A stretch of 24,523 bases of DNA from positions 1-24,523 of the forward strand of contig JBAYJY010000060.1 of the NCBI GenBank assembly GCA_041664945.1, given 5' to 3'. A program made the position numbers and the translations under genes. How positions within the stretch are numbered: position 1 is the first letter of the stretch; each line of letters begins with the position of its first letter. The DNA is from JBAYJY01 sp041664945. Lineage in GTDB: Bacteria > UBP15 > UBA6099. The notes beneath the pieces are model-generated. The model worked only from the letters and a program-made list of their open reading frames with translations, made no database searches and was not told where the DNA came from. Positions 7,751 to 15,783 of this stretch are shown piece after piece.

Positions 7751-8490
7751 ATGTAATTGAGATAAACGGACTATGCAAGGAATACCGATCCGGTTTAGCC
7801 GGTAGAAATAAATTTTCCGCCGTGAACGGCCTCAACCTTGAGGTCGGCTCCGGCGAAATATACGGTTTTCTCGGACCTAACGGCGCAGGCAAAACGACTA
7901 CGATAAAAATCCTCATGGGATTTCTAAAGTCCACATCAGGCAAAGCGCTTTTGTTCGGGGAGAACGCAAGCCATTGGAAGGTTCGCGAGCGCGTCGGTTT
8001 TCTGCCGGAAAATCCAAATATATATCCTTATCTGACCGGGCGGCAGGCGCTGTATATCATAGGGAAATATTTCTCGATGCCGCGCAAACGGATACTTAAA
8101 AGAATAGAAGAACTTTCGGCTGAACTCGGTATGGAACGCGAATTGTCGCTTCCGATCCGCCAACATTCGCGAGGCATGGCGCAACGGATCGGGCTCGCGC
8201 AGGCTCTGATAAACGAGCCGGACCTGATCCTGCTCGACGAGCCGATGAACGGTTTAGACCCTATCGGACGCAAGATGTTCAGGGAGGCTATCCTACGGCA
8301 GCGCGACGCCGGCAGAACCGTTTTTTTCAGTTCTCACATACTGTCGGACATTGAGATGATCTGCACGCGGATCGGGCTTCTCAACCGCGGCCGCATCATT
8401 CTCGAACAGCCGATGTCTGAAATACTCAACAGACCTGACGGAAAAAGTCTTGAAGAAATATTCATGGAAAAAGTGAGCGAAACAATATGA
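7747..8490 (+). CDS. ABC-2 type transporter ATP-binding protein
   Basis: This 247-residue ATPase powers the membrane protein encoded next. It has Walker A G-P-N-G-A-G-K-T-T-T near residues 43-52, a signature region R-Q-H-S-R-G-M-A-Q-R in place of L-S-G-G-Q, Walker B L-I-L-L-D-E-P-M-N-G-L-D-P and the H-loop S-S-H-I-L-S. The altered signature is normal for ABC-2 exporters of the CcmA/GldA/NatA group. The start is GTG 7747, overlapping the preceding stop (GTGA), with GGAAGGG about 10 bases upstream as the ribosome-binding site. The gene ends in an ATGA overlap with the permease. The substrate is not predictable. Confidence 0.9.
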   Translation: MNVIEINGLCKEYRSGLAGRNKFSAVNGLNLEVGSGEIYGFLGPNGAGKTTTIKILMGFLKSTSGKALLFGENASHWKVRERVGFLPENPNIYPYLTGRQALYIIGKYFSMPRKRILKRIEELSAELGMERELSLPIRQHSRGMAQRIGLAQALINEPDLILLDEPMNGLDPIGRKMFREAILRQRDAGRTVFFSSHILSDIEMICTRIGLLNRGRIILEQPMSEILNRPDGKSLEEIFMEKVSETI

Positions 8491-9254
8491 TAGGCCGAAT
8501 ATACTGGATTGCATTGAATACAGTGATCGAGTTCGTGCGCGACAGATCTGTGACCGGCTTTTTGTTCATCGGAATACTGTTCATTCTGGGCGGGGCGGTC
8601 GTCGCGGATCTTTCATTTGTTGAAAAACAGAAAATGTATATCGACACCGGTCTCGGCGCTATTTTCATAGTCAGCGTCTTCATAACGCTTCTCGCCGGAA
8701 CAAACGTGATCGACCGCGAACTGCGGGAGAAACAGGCGCTATGCGCGCTTGCAAAGCCCATACCGCGCGCGGCATGGATGGCAGGCAAATTCGCAGGCTA
8801 CCTTTTCACTCTCGGCGCAGTAATTTTTCTCCTTACGTCATTTTTCTTTTTCTACATCAAGCTTCAAGTCGGCCTTTGGATTCCGATGATATTCGTAGGC
8901 GGCCTTTTCATATATCTTGAAATGATCGTTCTGAGCAGTTACATACTGTTATTTTCCATGATAACGTCACAATATATGTCTTTGTTTTTCGCGCTGCTGG
9001 TTCTGATTATCGGACACATGATAGACGATTTAAAAATATACTGGGCTTCAGGCTCAGAAGCTGCGCGGTTCATTACGCACGCGCTGTTCTATGTGCTGCC
9101 TAACATGAAAACATATCTCGCCACGCCGATCGTCAACGGAAACATTCCTGTTCCGTCCAACTACGTAATCGCGCTTCTCTGCAGCACGACGCTTTACGTA
9201 TTAATCGCAGGCATTCTGGCCGGCCTGCTTTTGAACCGCAAAGAACTGGCGTAG
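8487..9254 (+). CDS. ABC-2 type transporter permease
   Basis: This 255-residue protein has about six hydrophobic segments: residues 20-40, 50-70, 105-125, 130-160, 160-180 and 225-245. It starts with the typical ABC-2 layout, a short cytoplasmic N-terminus followed by I-x-x-N-T-V-I-E-F-V-R-D-R. The loop V-I-D-R-E-L-R-E-K-Q-A-L-C-A-L-A-K-P-I matches the conserved coupling helix of ABC-2 permeases. ATG 8487 overlaps the ATPase stop by four bases (ATGA). Only one permease gene is present, so a homodimer with the ATPase is likely. The gene meets the convergent PHP gene only 16 bases later, and no clear terminator lies between them. Confidence 0.88.
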   Translation: MIGRIYWIALNTVIEFVRDRSVTGFLFIGILFILGGAVVADLSFVEKQKMYIDTGLGAIFIVSVFITLLAGTNVIDRELREKQALCALAKPIPRAAWMAGKFAGYLFTLGAVIFLLTSFFFFYIKLQVGLWIPMIFVGGLFIYLEMIVLSSYILLFSMITSQYMSLFFALLVLIIGHMIDDLKIYWASGSEAARFITHALFYVLPNMKTYLATPIVNGNIPVPSNYVIALLCSTTLYVLIAGILAGLLLNRKELA

Positions 9255-9270
9255 CCGTTAAACCCCAATA

Positions 9271-11838
9271 TCATTTTTTTATCAGCGGACTGAATTCGCC
9301 GTCAGCGTTCGCGTCAATGTAAACCGGATTCGTGAATGAAAACGCTACGTTTTCAGGATATACGGGGAAAAGCGATTCCGATCCGAACACAGCGACAATA
9401 TACCACGCGTCTTTCGCAGGCTTCAAAGTTAAATCGCCGCTATATCTCACGACTGATGTTTCACCATATAGCGGAATCTTGTTTATCATGACTCCGTTTT
9501 CATAAATTGCTATTGAATCCAGAGGCATCCACGAAGGCGCATCCACTTCGACGTTCATTTTAAATATGCCGGCTTCGGGTTCAGCAAGCTCGCCTGGCCC
9601 TTTCCCGTTAATTCCGAACCTGATGAACGGCCCACCGCTAACTACAACTTTCTGTTCGAGCAGCGCTTTGACTATATCATCTTCATTCATTTCCGAAGGA
9701 TCATTTACAGGCGATTTTATGTAATTTCTCGGAGAAGCAATGTCCGACGAGAAGGCGCCATGCGAATCTGAGTTTCCAAGCCCCACTACCCGTTTGCCTC
9801 TGTTCAGGAAGCTGAACCAGTCCTTTATCTGTTTTTTCATCATGTCTATCTGGTAGCTGTTCATTATCTCCATCGCGTCAAAATCCTCGGAGTAATTTGT
9901 TTTGTCATTTGCCTCGCCGGTTTTGCTGTCGTAGGCTATTTTGTCGAAGTACCCGAACATTTTGTCACGCGGATGGTTCAACTGAACGATAACCCGTTTG
10001 CCGGGATTTAAATCACGAAATGATTTAATAATTTCAGGAACAGTCCGATCAATAGTTTCCGGAGCGCCATTGTTCCGTTTTGAAAGGTCGAGTTTCAAAG
10101 GATAACCATTGAAATGCCCGAAACGTTTCGTCGTATTCTCATCGCCTATAATCGCGTTTACATAATGTTCGAGGCCAAGTTTGTGAATTATCGGCTCGTA
10201 GTCGCTTATGTGATCGTGGTCGCTGGCGACAATCACCTTTACTCCGACGGCGGCGCAACTAATCAAACGGTCCTCGATCGGTGAACTCGAGTCGTGGCTC
10301 GGCAGCGCATGCGTGTGGAAATCAGCCGAAATCCAGCCGCTCGTATCAACCGCATGTATCAGAACCGGACGTTCCTTATATATTTTTGATGATTCGAGAG
10401 TGAGAGTCCTTTTAATGTATTCATATTCTACGCCGCGCATGAAATATGCATCGTATCTCCCGGGGCGCACTCCGATAACGCCCTTCCCGTCTTTTGTCAG
10501 TCTTGTTTGATAAAAGGGTTTCGATTTGTAGAAGTCAGTTCCGAATTTGGCATCCTCAAGCATACTCGCCTTTTGCTCGATCGCTACTAAGCTTATAGTC
10601 GCCGGAATTAACGAGCCTTTGTCGTCTTTGATTTCGAATTCAATGAGCGCAGGCGCGTCGATAAATAGCTTAACCGACGATGTTTTTCCGGCTATTAACT
10701 TCACATTCACAGGCGCCGCGTCATCACGATGATAAGAAGCGGCGCGTAGAACATAATCACCCGCCGGCATCGCTATACGAAACGAACCATCAGTCTGAAC
10801 TGACGCCTGATTCAGATATTTACCTTCTTGTGTCAGAACATGAACAACTGCGTCCTGAGCCGGTTTTCCGGTTTCGCGCGTTAAGCATTTTCCAGCTATA
10901 ATGCCGACATTAATTTCTTCTGTTTTGTATTTTGTTTCATAGACAGAAGCTATGTCGCCGCCAACGGCGAGATTGTAAGTCAACTCGCCTTCGCCGCCGG
11001 CGGGAGCCTTTATCTTTCCCATTCGCGCGAACGTCAGAATGTCGACCTTATCCATATATTTGACATCCGCGCCTTTTACAAACCAACCGTATGCGATGCC
11101 AGCAGGGCCGCCGGCAGATATCATGTCCATGTCCCGCAACTTCGCTCCGCTAAGATTAAATCCGTACTCAGGCCCGAACAAGTCGACTCTGTCTCCGAGC
11201 ATGTAAACGAATCCTGCTGAAAGCGTAACGTTCTTGGATGTTTTGTTGGGGATTGTAATTTTCACTTCCAGAGATGAAGCTTCTGGCCGCAGAATATAAT
11301 CGACAATTATGTCCAGTTTAAGCGAGACGCTCGGCCGCATGAACATCTCCATTCGCACCGGAAACTCTGCGTCGCGCCCGTAAACACGCACGACAGCTTC
11401 GCCTGCGGACCCGTCTTTTAAGATTTCCGCCTTCAAGGGCTCGAAAAGCCGCGAACCTATCAAAGCATCGTCTCCTTTGAAGAATACGAGAAATGCATTT
11501 CCCATATTGTTGCGCCATCGCATCCCGCCTTCGGCCTTGCGCAGCATGCCCGCGTCCTCAACCTCTCCGCCATAGCTCGCGTAACCGTCTCCCTGCCTCA
11601 CTCCCGAGATGATGAACCCGACACGGTTATTGAACAGTTTGAAGTCCCCTATCCGGCCTTCAGCCCTCTCGCCTCCGAGTAAATCCTGCTCCGTTTTTAC
11701 TATTTCAGCCCTCGCCTTGCCTGCGGGGATCAACTGCTCCTTGACGGCGTAATTGCCGTCCGTAAATAATCCAAACGCCGGCGCTGCAAAAGCGACTAAC
11801 ATGAATATCAATAGAGCTTCTATTAACCGTTTATTCAA
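9271..11838 (-). CDS. exported PHP-domain metallohydrolase (CehA/McbA-like) with carboxypeptidase-regulatory-like repeats
   Basis: An N-terminal signal segment (ALLIFMLVAFAAPAFG) predicts export. About 300 residues of beta-rich sequence come first, then one or two carboxypeptidase-regulatory-like folds (A-G-K-C-L-T-R-E-T-G-K-P near residue 315, with G-S-F-R-I-A-M-P-A-G-D-Y). The PHP metallohydrolase domain fills roughly residues 500-760. Its metal motifs are D-F-H-T-H (about 508), S-D-H-D-H (about 538), N-H-P-R (about 620) and G-N-S-D-S-H (about 690). This order matches the CehA/McbA family, which includes carbaryl hydrolase and a microcin-processing protein; the substrate here is unknown. 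TTG 11838 is the preferred start, because GGAGGAAG lies 5 bases before it. An upstream in-frame TTG at 11862 has no such site. The product is then 855 residues. Confidence 0.82.
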   Translation of the reverse strand: MNKRLIEALLIFMLVAFAAPAFGLFTDGNYAVKEQLIPAGKARAEIVKTEQDLLGGERAEGRIGDFKLFNNRVGFIISGVRQGDGYASYGGEVEDAGMLRKAEGGMRWRNNMGNAFLVFFKGDDALIGSRLFEPLKAEILKDGSAGEAVVRVYGRDAEFPVRMEMFMRPSVSLKLDIIVDYILRPEASSLEVKITIPNKTSKNVTLSAGFVYMLGDRVDLFGPEYGFNLSGAKLRDMDMISAGGPAGIAYGWFVKGADVKYMDKVDILTFARMGKIKAPAGGEGELTYNLAVGGDIASVYETKYKTEEINVGIIAGKCLTRETGKPAQDAVVHVLTQEGKYLNQASVQTDGSFRIAMPAGDYVLRAASYHRDDAAPVNVKLIAGKTSSVKLFIDAPALIEFEIKDDKGSLIPATISLVAIEQKASMLEDAKFGTDFYKSKPFYQTRLTKDGKGVIGVRPGRYDAYFMRGVEYEYIKRTLTLESSKIYKERPVLIHAVDTSGWISADFHTHALPSHDSSSPIEDRLISCAAVGVKVIVASDHDHISDYEPIIHKLGLEHYVNAIIGDENTTKRFGHFNGYPLKLDLSKRNNGAPETIDRTVPEIIKSFRDLNPGKRVIVQLNHPRDKMFGYFDKIAYDSKTGEANDKTNYSEDFDAMEIMNSYQIDMMKKQIKDWFSFLNRGKRVVGLGNSDSHGAFSSDIASPRNYIKSPVNDPSEMNEDDIVKALLEQKVVVSGGPFIRFGINGKGPGELAEPEAGIFKMNVEVDAPSWMPLDSIAIYENGVMINKIPLYGETSVVRYSGDLTLKPAKDAWYIVAVFGSESLFPVYPENVAFSFTNPVYIDANADGEFSPLIKK

Positions 11839-11917
11839 ATTTTCTTCCTCCAACTGCGGCAACTACACCGTGTTTAATCAAAAACGTCACGGCGCGTTGA
11901 ATATTATTGTAGTTTAA

Positions 11918-11933
11918 CGCAATGATTATTGCG
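11918..11933. repeat. 16-base perfect inverted repeat between the DUF4097 and PHP genes
   Basis: CGCAATGATTATTGCG is a six-base-pair stem with a four-base loop. A second inverted pair, CTTGT/ACAAG with a 9-base spacer, lies just right of it (about 11935-11953). Both are downstream of the DUF4097 stop and upstream of the PHP start, on the same transcribed strand. No long T-run follows either, so an operator or a weak terminator are both possible. Confidence 0.35.
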
Positions 11934-11969
11934 ACTTGTTTATTCAATACAAGCTGGATGAGCGAAACG

Positions 11970-12944
11970 CTAAATAGCTCTTTGCGGCGTCTCCGGCAAT
12001 TCGTTCTGTGTCCCGTTCTTTATGCTGACAGACCCATTAGTTGTCTCGGCGCGTAATTTGTATGTTCCTTTATTCAAAACGCCTGTAATGGCCTTGCGCG
12101 ATTTTTTAGTTATGTTCAGAGGCAGATCGACTTTTAGATAACCATTGACTGTCGATGCATTAACGGTAAGGTCGGAATTATTCGGGACATTGACGGCAAT
12201 CGCGCCGTTCGTGCAGCCGAGATCGATGTCGCCGGACGGCGGCGTTGAAACTAAATATACAATTCGGCCGTTAGTCGTCTCCGCTTTCACGGGGCCGCCA
12301 GATTCTTCAACAGTCACTGCTCCATTAGTTGTTCCGGCATCAACCTTCCCTGTGACTTTCGCTATGTCAATCTTTCCGTTGGTTGTTCCAATTTCGACAT
12401 CGCCATCCACGCCTTCAACCTTGATATTTCCGTTCGTTGTCCCGGCTGTCGCTTTCGTCGCTCCGGGACCGACAGAGATCATGCCGTTAGTCGTGTTCAC
12501 GACCGCTTCAAATCCTATCGGAGCGATTATCGTGTAATCAATGCGGCCCGTGTAAGGCAGATGCGTTCCCACGGGATATTGAGTGCGAACGACAAGCGAA
12601 CCGTCTTTCTCTTCTACAATCACCTTGAAATCCACAGCATGCGCTTTTGCTTCCTGTTCGGTCTTGGCGCGAATAACTTTCACCGCTTGAATCCGTATTG
12701 TATTCTGCGAATCGAAATTTACTGCAATAGTCCCGTTTATCTCCTCCACCTGCAGTGATTTCAAGTTTTCGCCGGCGACTTCCTTGTTAATTGTCTCCTT
12801 ATATTCCGCTTTGAACATGTTCAATGAATTATTGAATAGAGAACCTAAATTAAAATCCGGTATGCAACAACCGGAAATCAGCGCCAGAGAAACTGTTAGA
12901 ACAGCAACCGATGACACCTTAAAAAACAATGTCTTTTTTCGCAT
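11970..12944 (-). CDS. DUF4097 beta-repeat lipoprotein
   Basis: This 324-residue protein starts with a lipoprotein signal (hydrophobic VSSVAVLTVSLALI then lipobox L-I-S-G-C at about residues 23-26). The rest is a regular beta-repeat: turns of the form T-T-N-G followed by two or three beta residues recur about every 15-20 residues. Examples are N-T-T-N-G-M-I-S, G-T-T-N-G-N-I-K, G-T-T-N-G-K-I-D, G-T-T-N-G-A-V-T, E-T-T-N-G-R-I-V, G-C-T-N-G-A-I-A and E-T-T-N-G-S-V-S. This is the hallmark of DUF4097 (PF13349), thought to fold as a right-handed beta-helix or roll. Its role is unknown; relatives are often near anti-sigma or stress genes, which are absent here. ATG 12944 is supported by CGGAGG six bases upstream. 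Confidence 0.88.
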   Translation of the reverse strand: MRKKTLFFKVSSVAVLTVSLALISGCCIPDFNLGSLFNNSLNMFKAEYKETINKEVAGENLKSLQVEEINGTIAVNFDSQNTIRIQAVKVIRAKTEQEAKAHAVDFKVIVEEKDGSLVVRTQYPVGTHLPYTGRIDYTIIAPIGFEAVVNTTNGMISVGPGATKATAGTTNGNIKVEGVDGDVEIGTTNGKIDIAKVTGKVDAGTTNGAVTVEESGGPVKAETTNGRIVYLVSTPPSGDIDLGCTNGAIAVNVPNNSDLTVNASTVNGYLKVDLPLNITKKSRKAITGVLNKGTYKLRAETTNGSVSIKNGTQNELPETPQRAI

Positions 12945-13067
12945 TATCGCCTCCGAAATAAAATCATTAATTTACCGTCCAAAATAAAAAGAGATTCGTT
13001 TTTGATATTATCTCATAAAATGTAATAAAATTAAACATAACAGAATAGATATGATGCGTAAAAAATA

Positions 13068-14285
13068 ATGAAAAAAACGCAAAACAGGAAACAAGCGGCG
13101 ACAGGCGATTGGGACATAGCGATAGTCGCGCGTGACGTATGGAGCGAGGTGTGGAGGCGCCGCCACTTTTTAGCGAACGAGTGGGCGCTGCGGCGGCGCG
13201 TTTTATACGTTGAGCCGCCTGTGTCCGTGCCAAGAATGCTCACAAACAGACTCGACAAATATCAGCGCGAAATGAAGAGCGCCTCAAATATTTTGAAACC
13301 GCCCCGTGAGGTCGCTGAGAACATATTCGCTGTAACGCCGGCTAAGCCATTCATCGACTCAGCGCCGGGACTTCGCGAAGTGAACAAAGCGGTTTTTGCT
13401 GAAACTGTTCGATCAGCGGCGGCTAAGATCGGCCTTAATAATCCTGTCCTATGGATTACTCCTGAATACGGCGTCCACGTCTTAAACCGTGTTCCTCATT
13501 CGCTCTCAGTTTACGATGTGACCGACGATTGGACGCAGGCTGGCATTCCATATTCGCAACGGCGCCGGATTGAAGCTGATGATCGAGCGATGCTAAAGCA
13601 AGCGGATATTGTTTTTACAGTATCGCCGCGACTGCTCGAAATAAAGAGGACGATACGGCCCGACGCTGTTCTCATGCCAAACGGCGTCGCAACCGGACTT
13701 TATGATCTTGCGACTCCCCCTGCTCTGCCGGACGAACTGCGCGCTATCCAGCCACCGATCATCGGTTACACAGGCACATTGCATGAGGACAGGCTTGATA
13801 TTTCTCTGATTTGCGAATTGGCGGTCATCGGCAAAAACCGGTTTTCTCTCGCGCTCGTCGGCCCGAACTATCTGCCGCCGTCCGCGCTTGTTGCGCTGCA
13901 TGAACATTCGAACATACATATCATTCCTGCGCAACCGTATCACCGGCTTCCGGCATTTCTCGCGAATTTCGCAGTCTGCATGATTCCTCACGCTCTGACG
14001 CCTTTCACGCACAGCCTCGATCCGATCAAAGCTTATGAGTACCTTGCTTCCGGCCGGCCCATCGTTTCAACGCCGGTCGACGGCATTCTGCCTCTTATGA
14101 AATATGTCGCTCTTGCGACTGCGCCTGCGGAATTTGCGGCGCGTATCGAATCTGCGCTCGCCGGAAATGAAGTCTCAGACTCAACCACCCGCCGCGCAGC
14201 GGCACGAGACCACTCGTGGTCAAAACGCGCTGAAGATATCGAATCGCGCATCAATTGCGCTCTCGAAAAACGAAATCAGCATTGA
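13068..14285 (+). CDS. GT-B fold glycosyltransferase (family 4/1-like)
   Basis: This 405-residue predicted cytoplasmic glycosyltransferase has two Rossmann-like halves. The N-terminal half has the acceptor-side pattern D-I-A-I-V-A-R-D-V-W, then R-R-H-F-L-A-N-E-W-A and V-L-Y-V-E-P-P, as in teichuronic-acid and exopolysaccharide transferases of the TuaH type. The C-terminal half has I-G-Y-T-G-T-L, L-A-L-V-G-P and the nucleotide-sugar binding segment K-A-Y-E-Y-L-A-S-G-R-P-I-V-S-T (Glu of the E-x7-E-like motif). The gene has no evident Shine-Dalgarno; a TATGAT -10-like element sits at 13050-13055. It ends 18 bases before the convergent alpha/beta hydrolase gene. Donor and acceptor are unknown, though cell-surface polysaccharide is most likely from the family. 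Confidence 0.8.
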   Translation: MKKTQNRKQAATGDWDIAIVARDVWSEVWRRRHFLANEWALRRRVLYVEPPVSVPRMLTNRLDKYQREMKSASNILKPPREVAENIFAVTPAKPFIDSAPGLREVNKAVFAETVRSAAAKIGLNNPVLWITPEYGVHVLNRVPHSLSVYDVTDDWTQAGIPYSQRRRIEADDRAMLKQADIVFTVSPRLLEIKRTIRPDAVLMPNGVATGLYDLATPPALPDELRAIQPPIIGYTGTLHEDRLDISLICELAVIGKNRFSLALVGPNYLPPSALVALHEHSNIHIIPAQPYHRLPAFLANFAVCMIPHALTPFTHSLDPIKAYEYLASGRPIVSTPVDGILPLMKYVALATAPAEFAARIESALAGNEVSDSTTRRAAARDHSWSKRAEDIESRINCALEKRNQH

Positions 14286-14303
14286 CGTAGGATATTTCCA
14301 GCC

Positions 14304-15083
14304 TTACTTTATAAAATCCTCGATTGTCTTTGAAAGAAATTCGGATTTTTCTATTGGAATATGGTGGCTGCTATCCGTGACGGTTTCGAAACGTGAGCCT
14401 TGAATATGCGCGGCAAGGTCCTGAGACAGCGGATAGGCGAGCGTTTTGTCAGCCTTAGAGGCGACGACAAGCGTCGGAATATTCAGATTCTTCAAATCGT
14501 TCCTTAAATCCATGTTCAGAATTGAAATAATGCTTTTTGATGCGGCTTCACGACTCGGTTGCATCGCTTTATTGATCGAATCAGGATAAAGATCTGGTTG
14601 TTTGCGCTTGTTTTTATCTTTGACCCACAATGTAAACTTGAAAAGATGTTTGAAAAGCCATGCTGCGGTTTGAAGTCTGCGTTTTTCCTTAGCGTCCGGC
14701 GCGGGGCAGGCGGCGGTTCCGACAAGTATCAGTTTCTCCACCATTTCCGGGTGAGCGAGCGCGAAATGCTGCGCTATCATTCCGCCCATCGAGTGTCCCG
14801 CTAATATCGCGCTATTGATATTCAGCGCTTCCATCATCCCTATGTGGTCCTCCACGAATGTTTTGAAACTGAAATCCATGTCCGCGCGCTTTTCGCTGAA
14901 ACCGTGACCGCGAAGATCGTAAATCACCGTTCTATGGTTTTTCGATAACAATTCGCGTGTTTGCGACCAGCGGGTGTAGTTGCCCGTCCATCCGTGAATG
15001 AATATGATTGTTTTTTCGCCTTCGCCTTCGCCTTCGATGCGGTAGCTCATTCGAATGCCGGTTCTCGGGTTTGTCAGTTCCAT
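14304..15083 (-). CDS. alpha/beta hydrolase
   Basis: This serine hydrolase of 259 residues has oxyanion-hole H-G-W-T-G (residues 30-34), nucleophile elbow G-H-S-M-G-G with Ser98, an acidic residue in S-K-A-D (about 209) and catalytic His in S-S-H-H-I-P (about 240). Together these give the full Ser-Asp-His triad. D-L-R-G-H-G-F-S-E at about 56-64 is typical of the esterase/haloperoxidase group; the substrate is unpredictable. ATG 15083 is chosen because CGGAGG lies four to five bases upstream. The in-frame TTG at 15119 has no ribosome-binding site and would overlap the preceding gene. It is last of a three-gene operon, 22 bases after the MBL-fold gene. Confidence 0.85.
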   Translation of the reverse strand: MELTNPRTGIRMSYRIEGEGEGEKTIIFIHGWTGNYTRWSQTRELLSKNHRTVIYDLRGHGFSEKRADMDFSFKTFVEDHIGMMEALNINSAILAGHSMGGMIAQHFALAHPEMVEKLILVGTAACPAPDAKEKRRLQTAAWLFKHLFKFTLWVKDKNKRKQPDLYPDSINKAMQPSREAASKSIISILNMDLRNDLKNLNIPTLVVASKADKTLAYPLSQDLAAHIQGSRFETVTDSSHHIPIEKSEFLSKTIEDFIK

Positions 15084-15105
15084 ATCGCCTCCGCGCCGCA
15101 GCGCA

Positions 15106-15783
15106 TCAGATTTTATCAAAAAAACTCAGAATGAATTCTTTCACCCGCTCCGGCGACTTGTATATTCCATAGTGGCCTTCGCATAGAATGTCCGGTTCGA
15201 GCGCGATCAGGCGGCGCATCGATTCGCGCCATTGTTTCTTGTCCGATCCGAATTGAGGCATGAACGGCCCGTGTATGTCCTGTCCGAAAAGGATTTTATT
15301 GCCTTTGCATTTGAGCAAAACGCTAATAGAGCCTGGCGTATGGCCTGGTGTGTGAATCCAGTGGAGAGCGCCGCTACCTGTTTCGAAGTCGCCGCCCTCA
15401 CCTTTCAGCAAAATATCGATCTTCATTGGAGCCAAAGTGACGCCGTACCAAGAAGCGGCAGTGCGTTCGGGATCTCCGGATTCGAGCGCCGGCGCGTCGT
15501 TTTCATGCACAGCGATCTTAGCCCCGGTCCGCGACCTGATATCCTCGGCTCCGCCGACATGATCGATATGATTGTGCGTCAGAATAAGATGCGAAATATT
15601 CGCCTCTTTTTTCAGCGCATCTTTTATGTTCGACATCAATCTATCAGTGGCGCCGCCCGCTCCGGCGTCTATCAGAACCTGCTCATCACCGAAATCGACA
15701 AGATAAATATACGCGTCGTCCATTCCCGTCAGGTCCGGACCGCCTACCGCATAGACTCCTTCGATTATTTCAATTGCCCGCAT
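15106..15783 (-). CDS. metallo-beta-lactamase fold hydrolase
   Basis: This 225-residue MBL-fold protein carries the metal motif T-H-N-H-I-D-H (H70, H72, D74, H75). It also has T-P-G-H-T-P-G-S-I-S, giving the next His ligand, an F-G-Q-D-I-H-G bridging-Asp segment and a C-terminal C-E-G-H-Y-G His. A dinuclear zinc or iron site is therefore complete. The family hydrolyses thioesters, lactones, phosphodiesters and more; nothing here picks one, although glyoxalase-II-like chemistry is common for this length. ATG 15783 overlaps the 3' end of the deacetylase gene by 14 bases, indicating translational coupling. Confidence 0.87.
   Translation of the reverse strand: MRAIEIIEGVYAVGGPDLTGMDDAYIYLVDFGDEQVLIDAGAGGATDRLMSNIKDALKKEANISHLILTHNHIDHVGGAEDIRSRTGAKIAVHENDAPALESGDPERTAASWYGVTLAPMKIDILLKGEGGDFETGSGALHWIHTPGHTPGSISVLLKCKGNKILFGQDIHGPFMPQFGSDKKQWRESMRRLIALEPDILCEGHYGIYKSPERVKEFILSFFDKI

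Noticed and set aside
8140..8200. altered ABC signature (H-S-R-G-M) as a sign of a dead ATPase
   Set aside because: This form of the signature is common in functional ABC-2 type ATPases, and all other motifs are intact.
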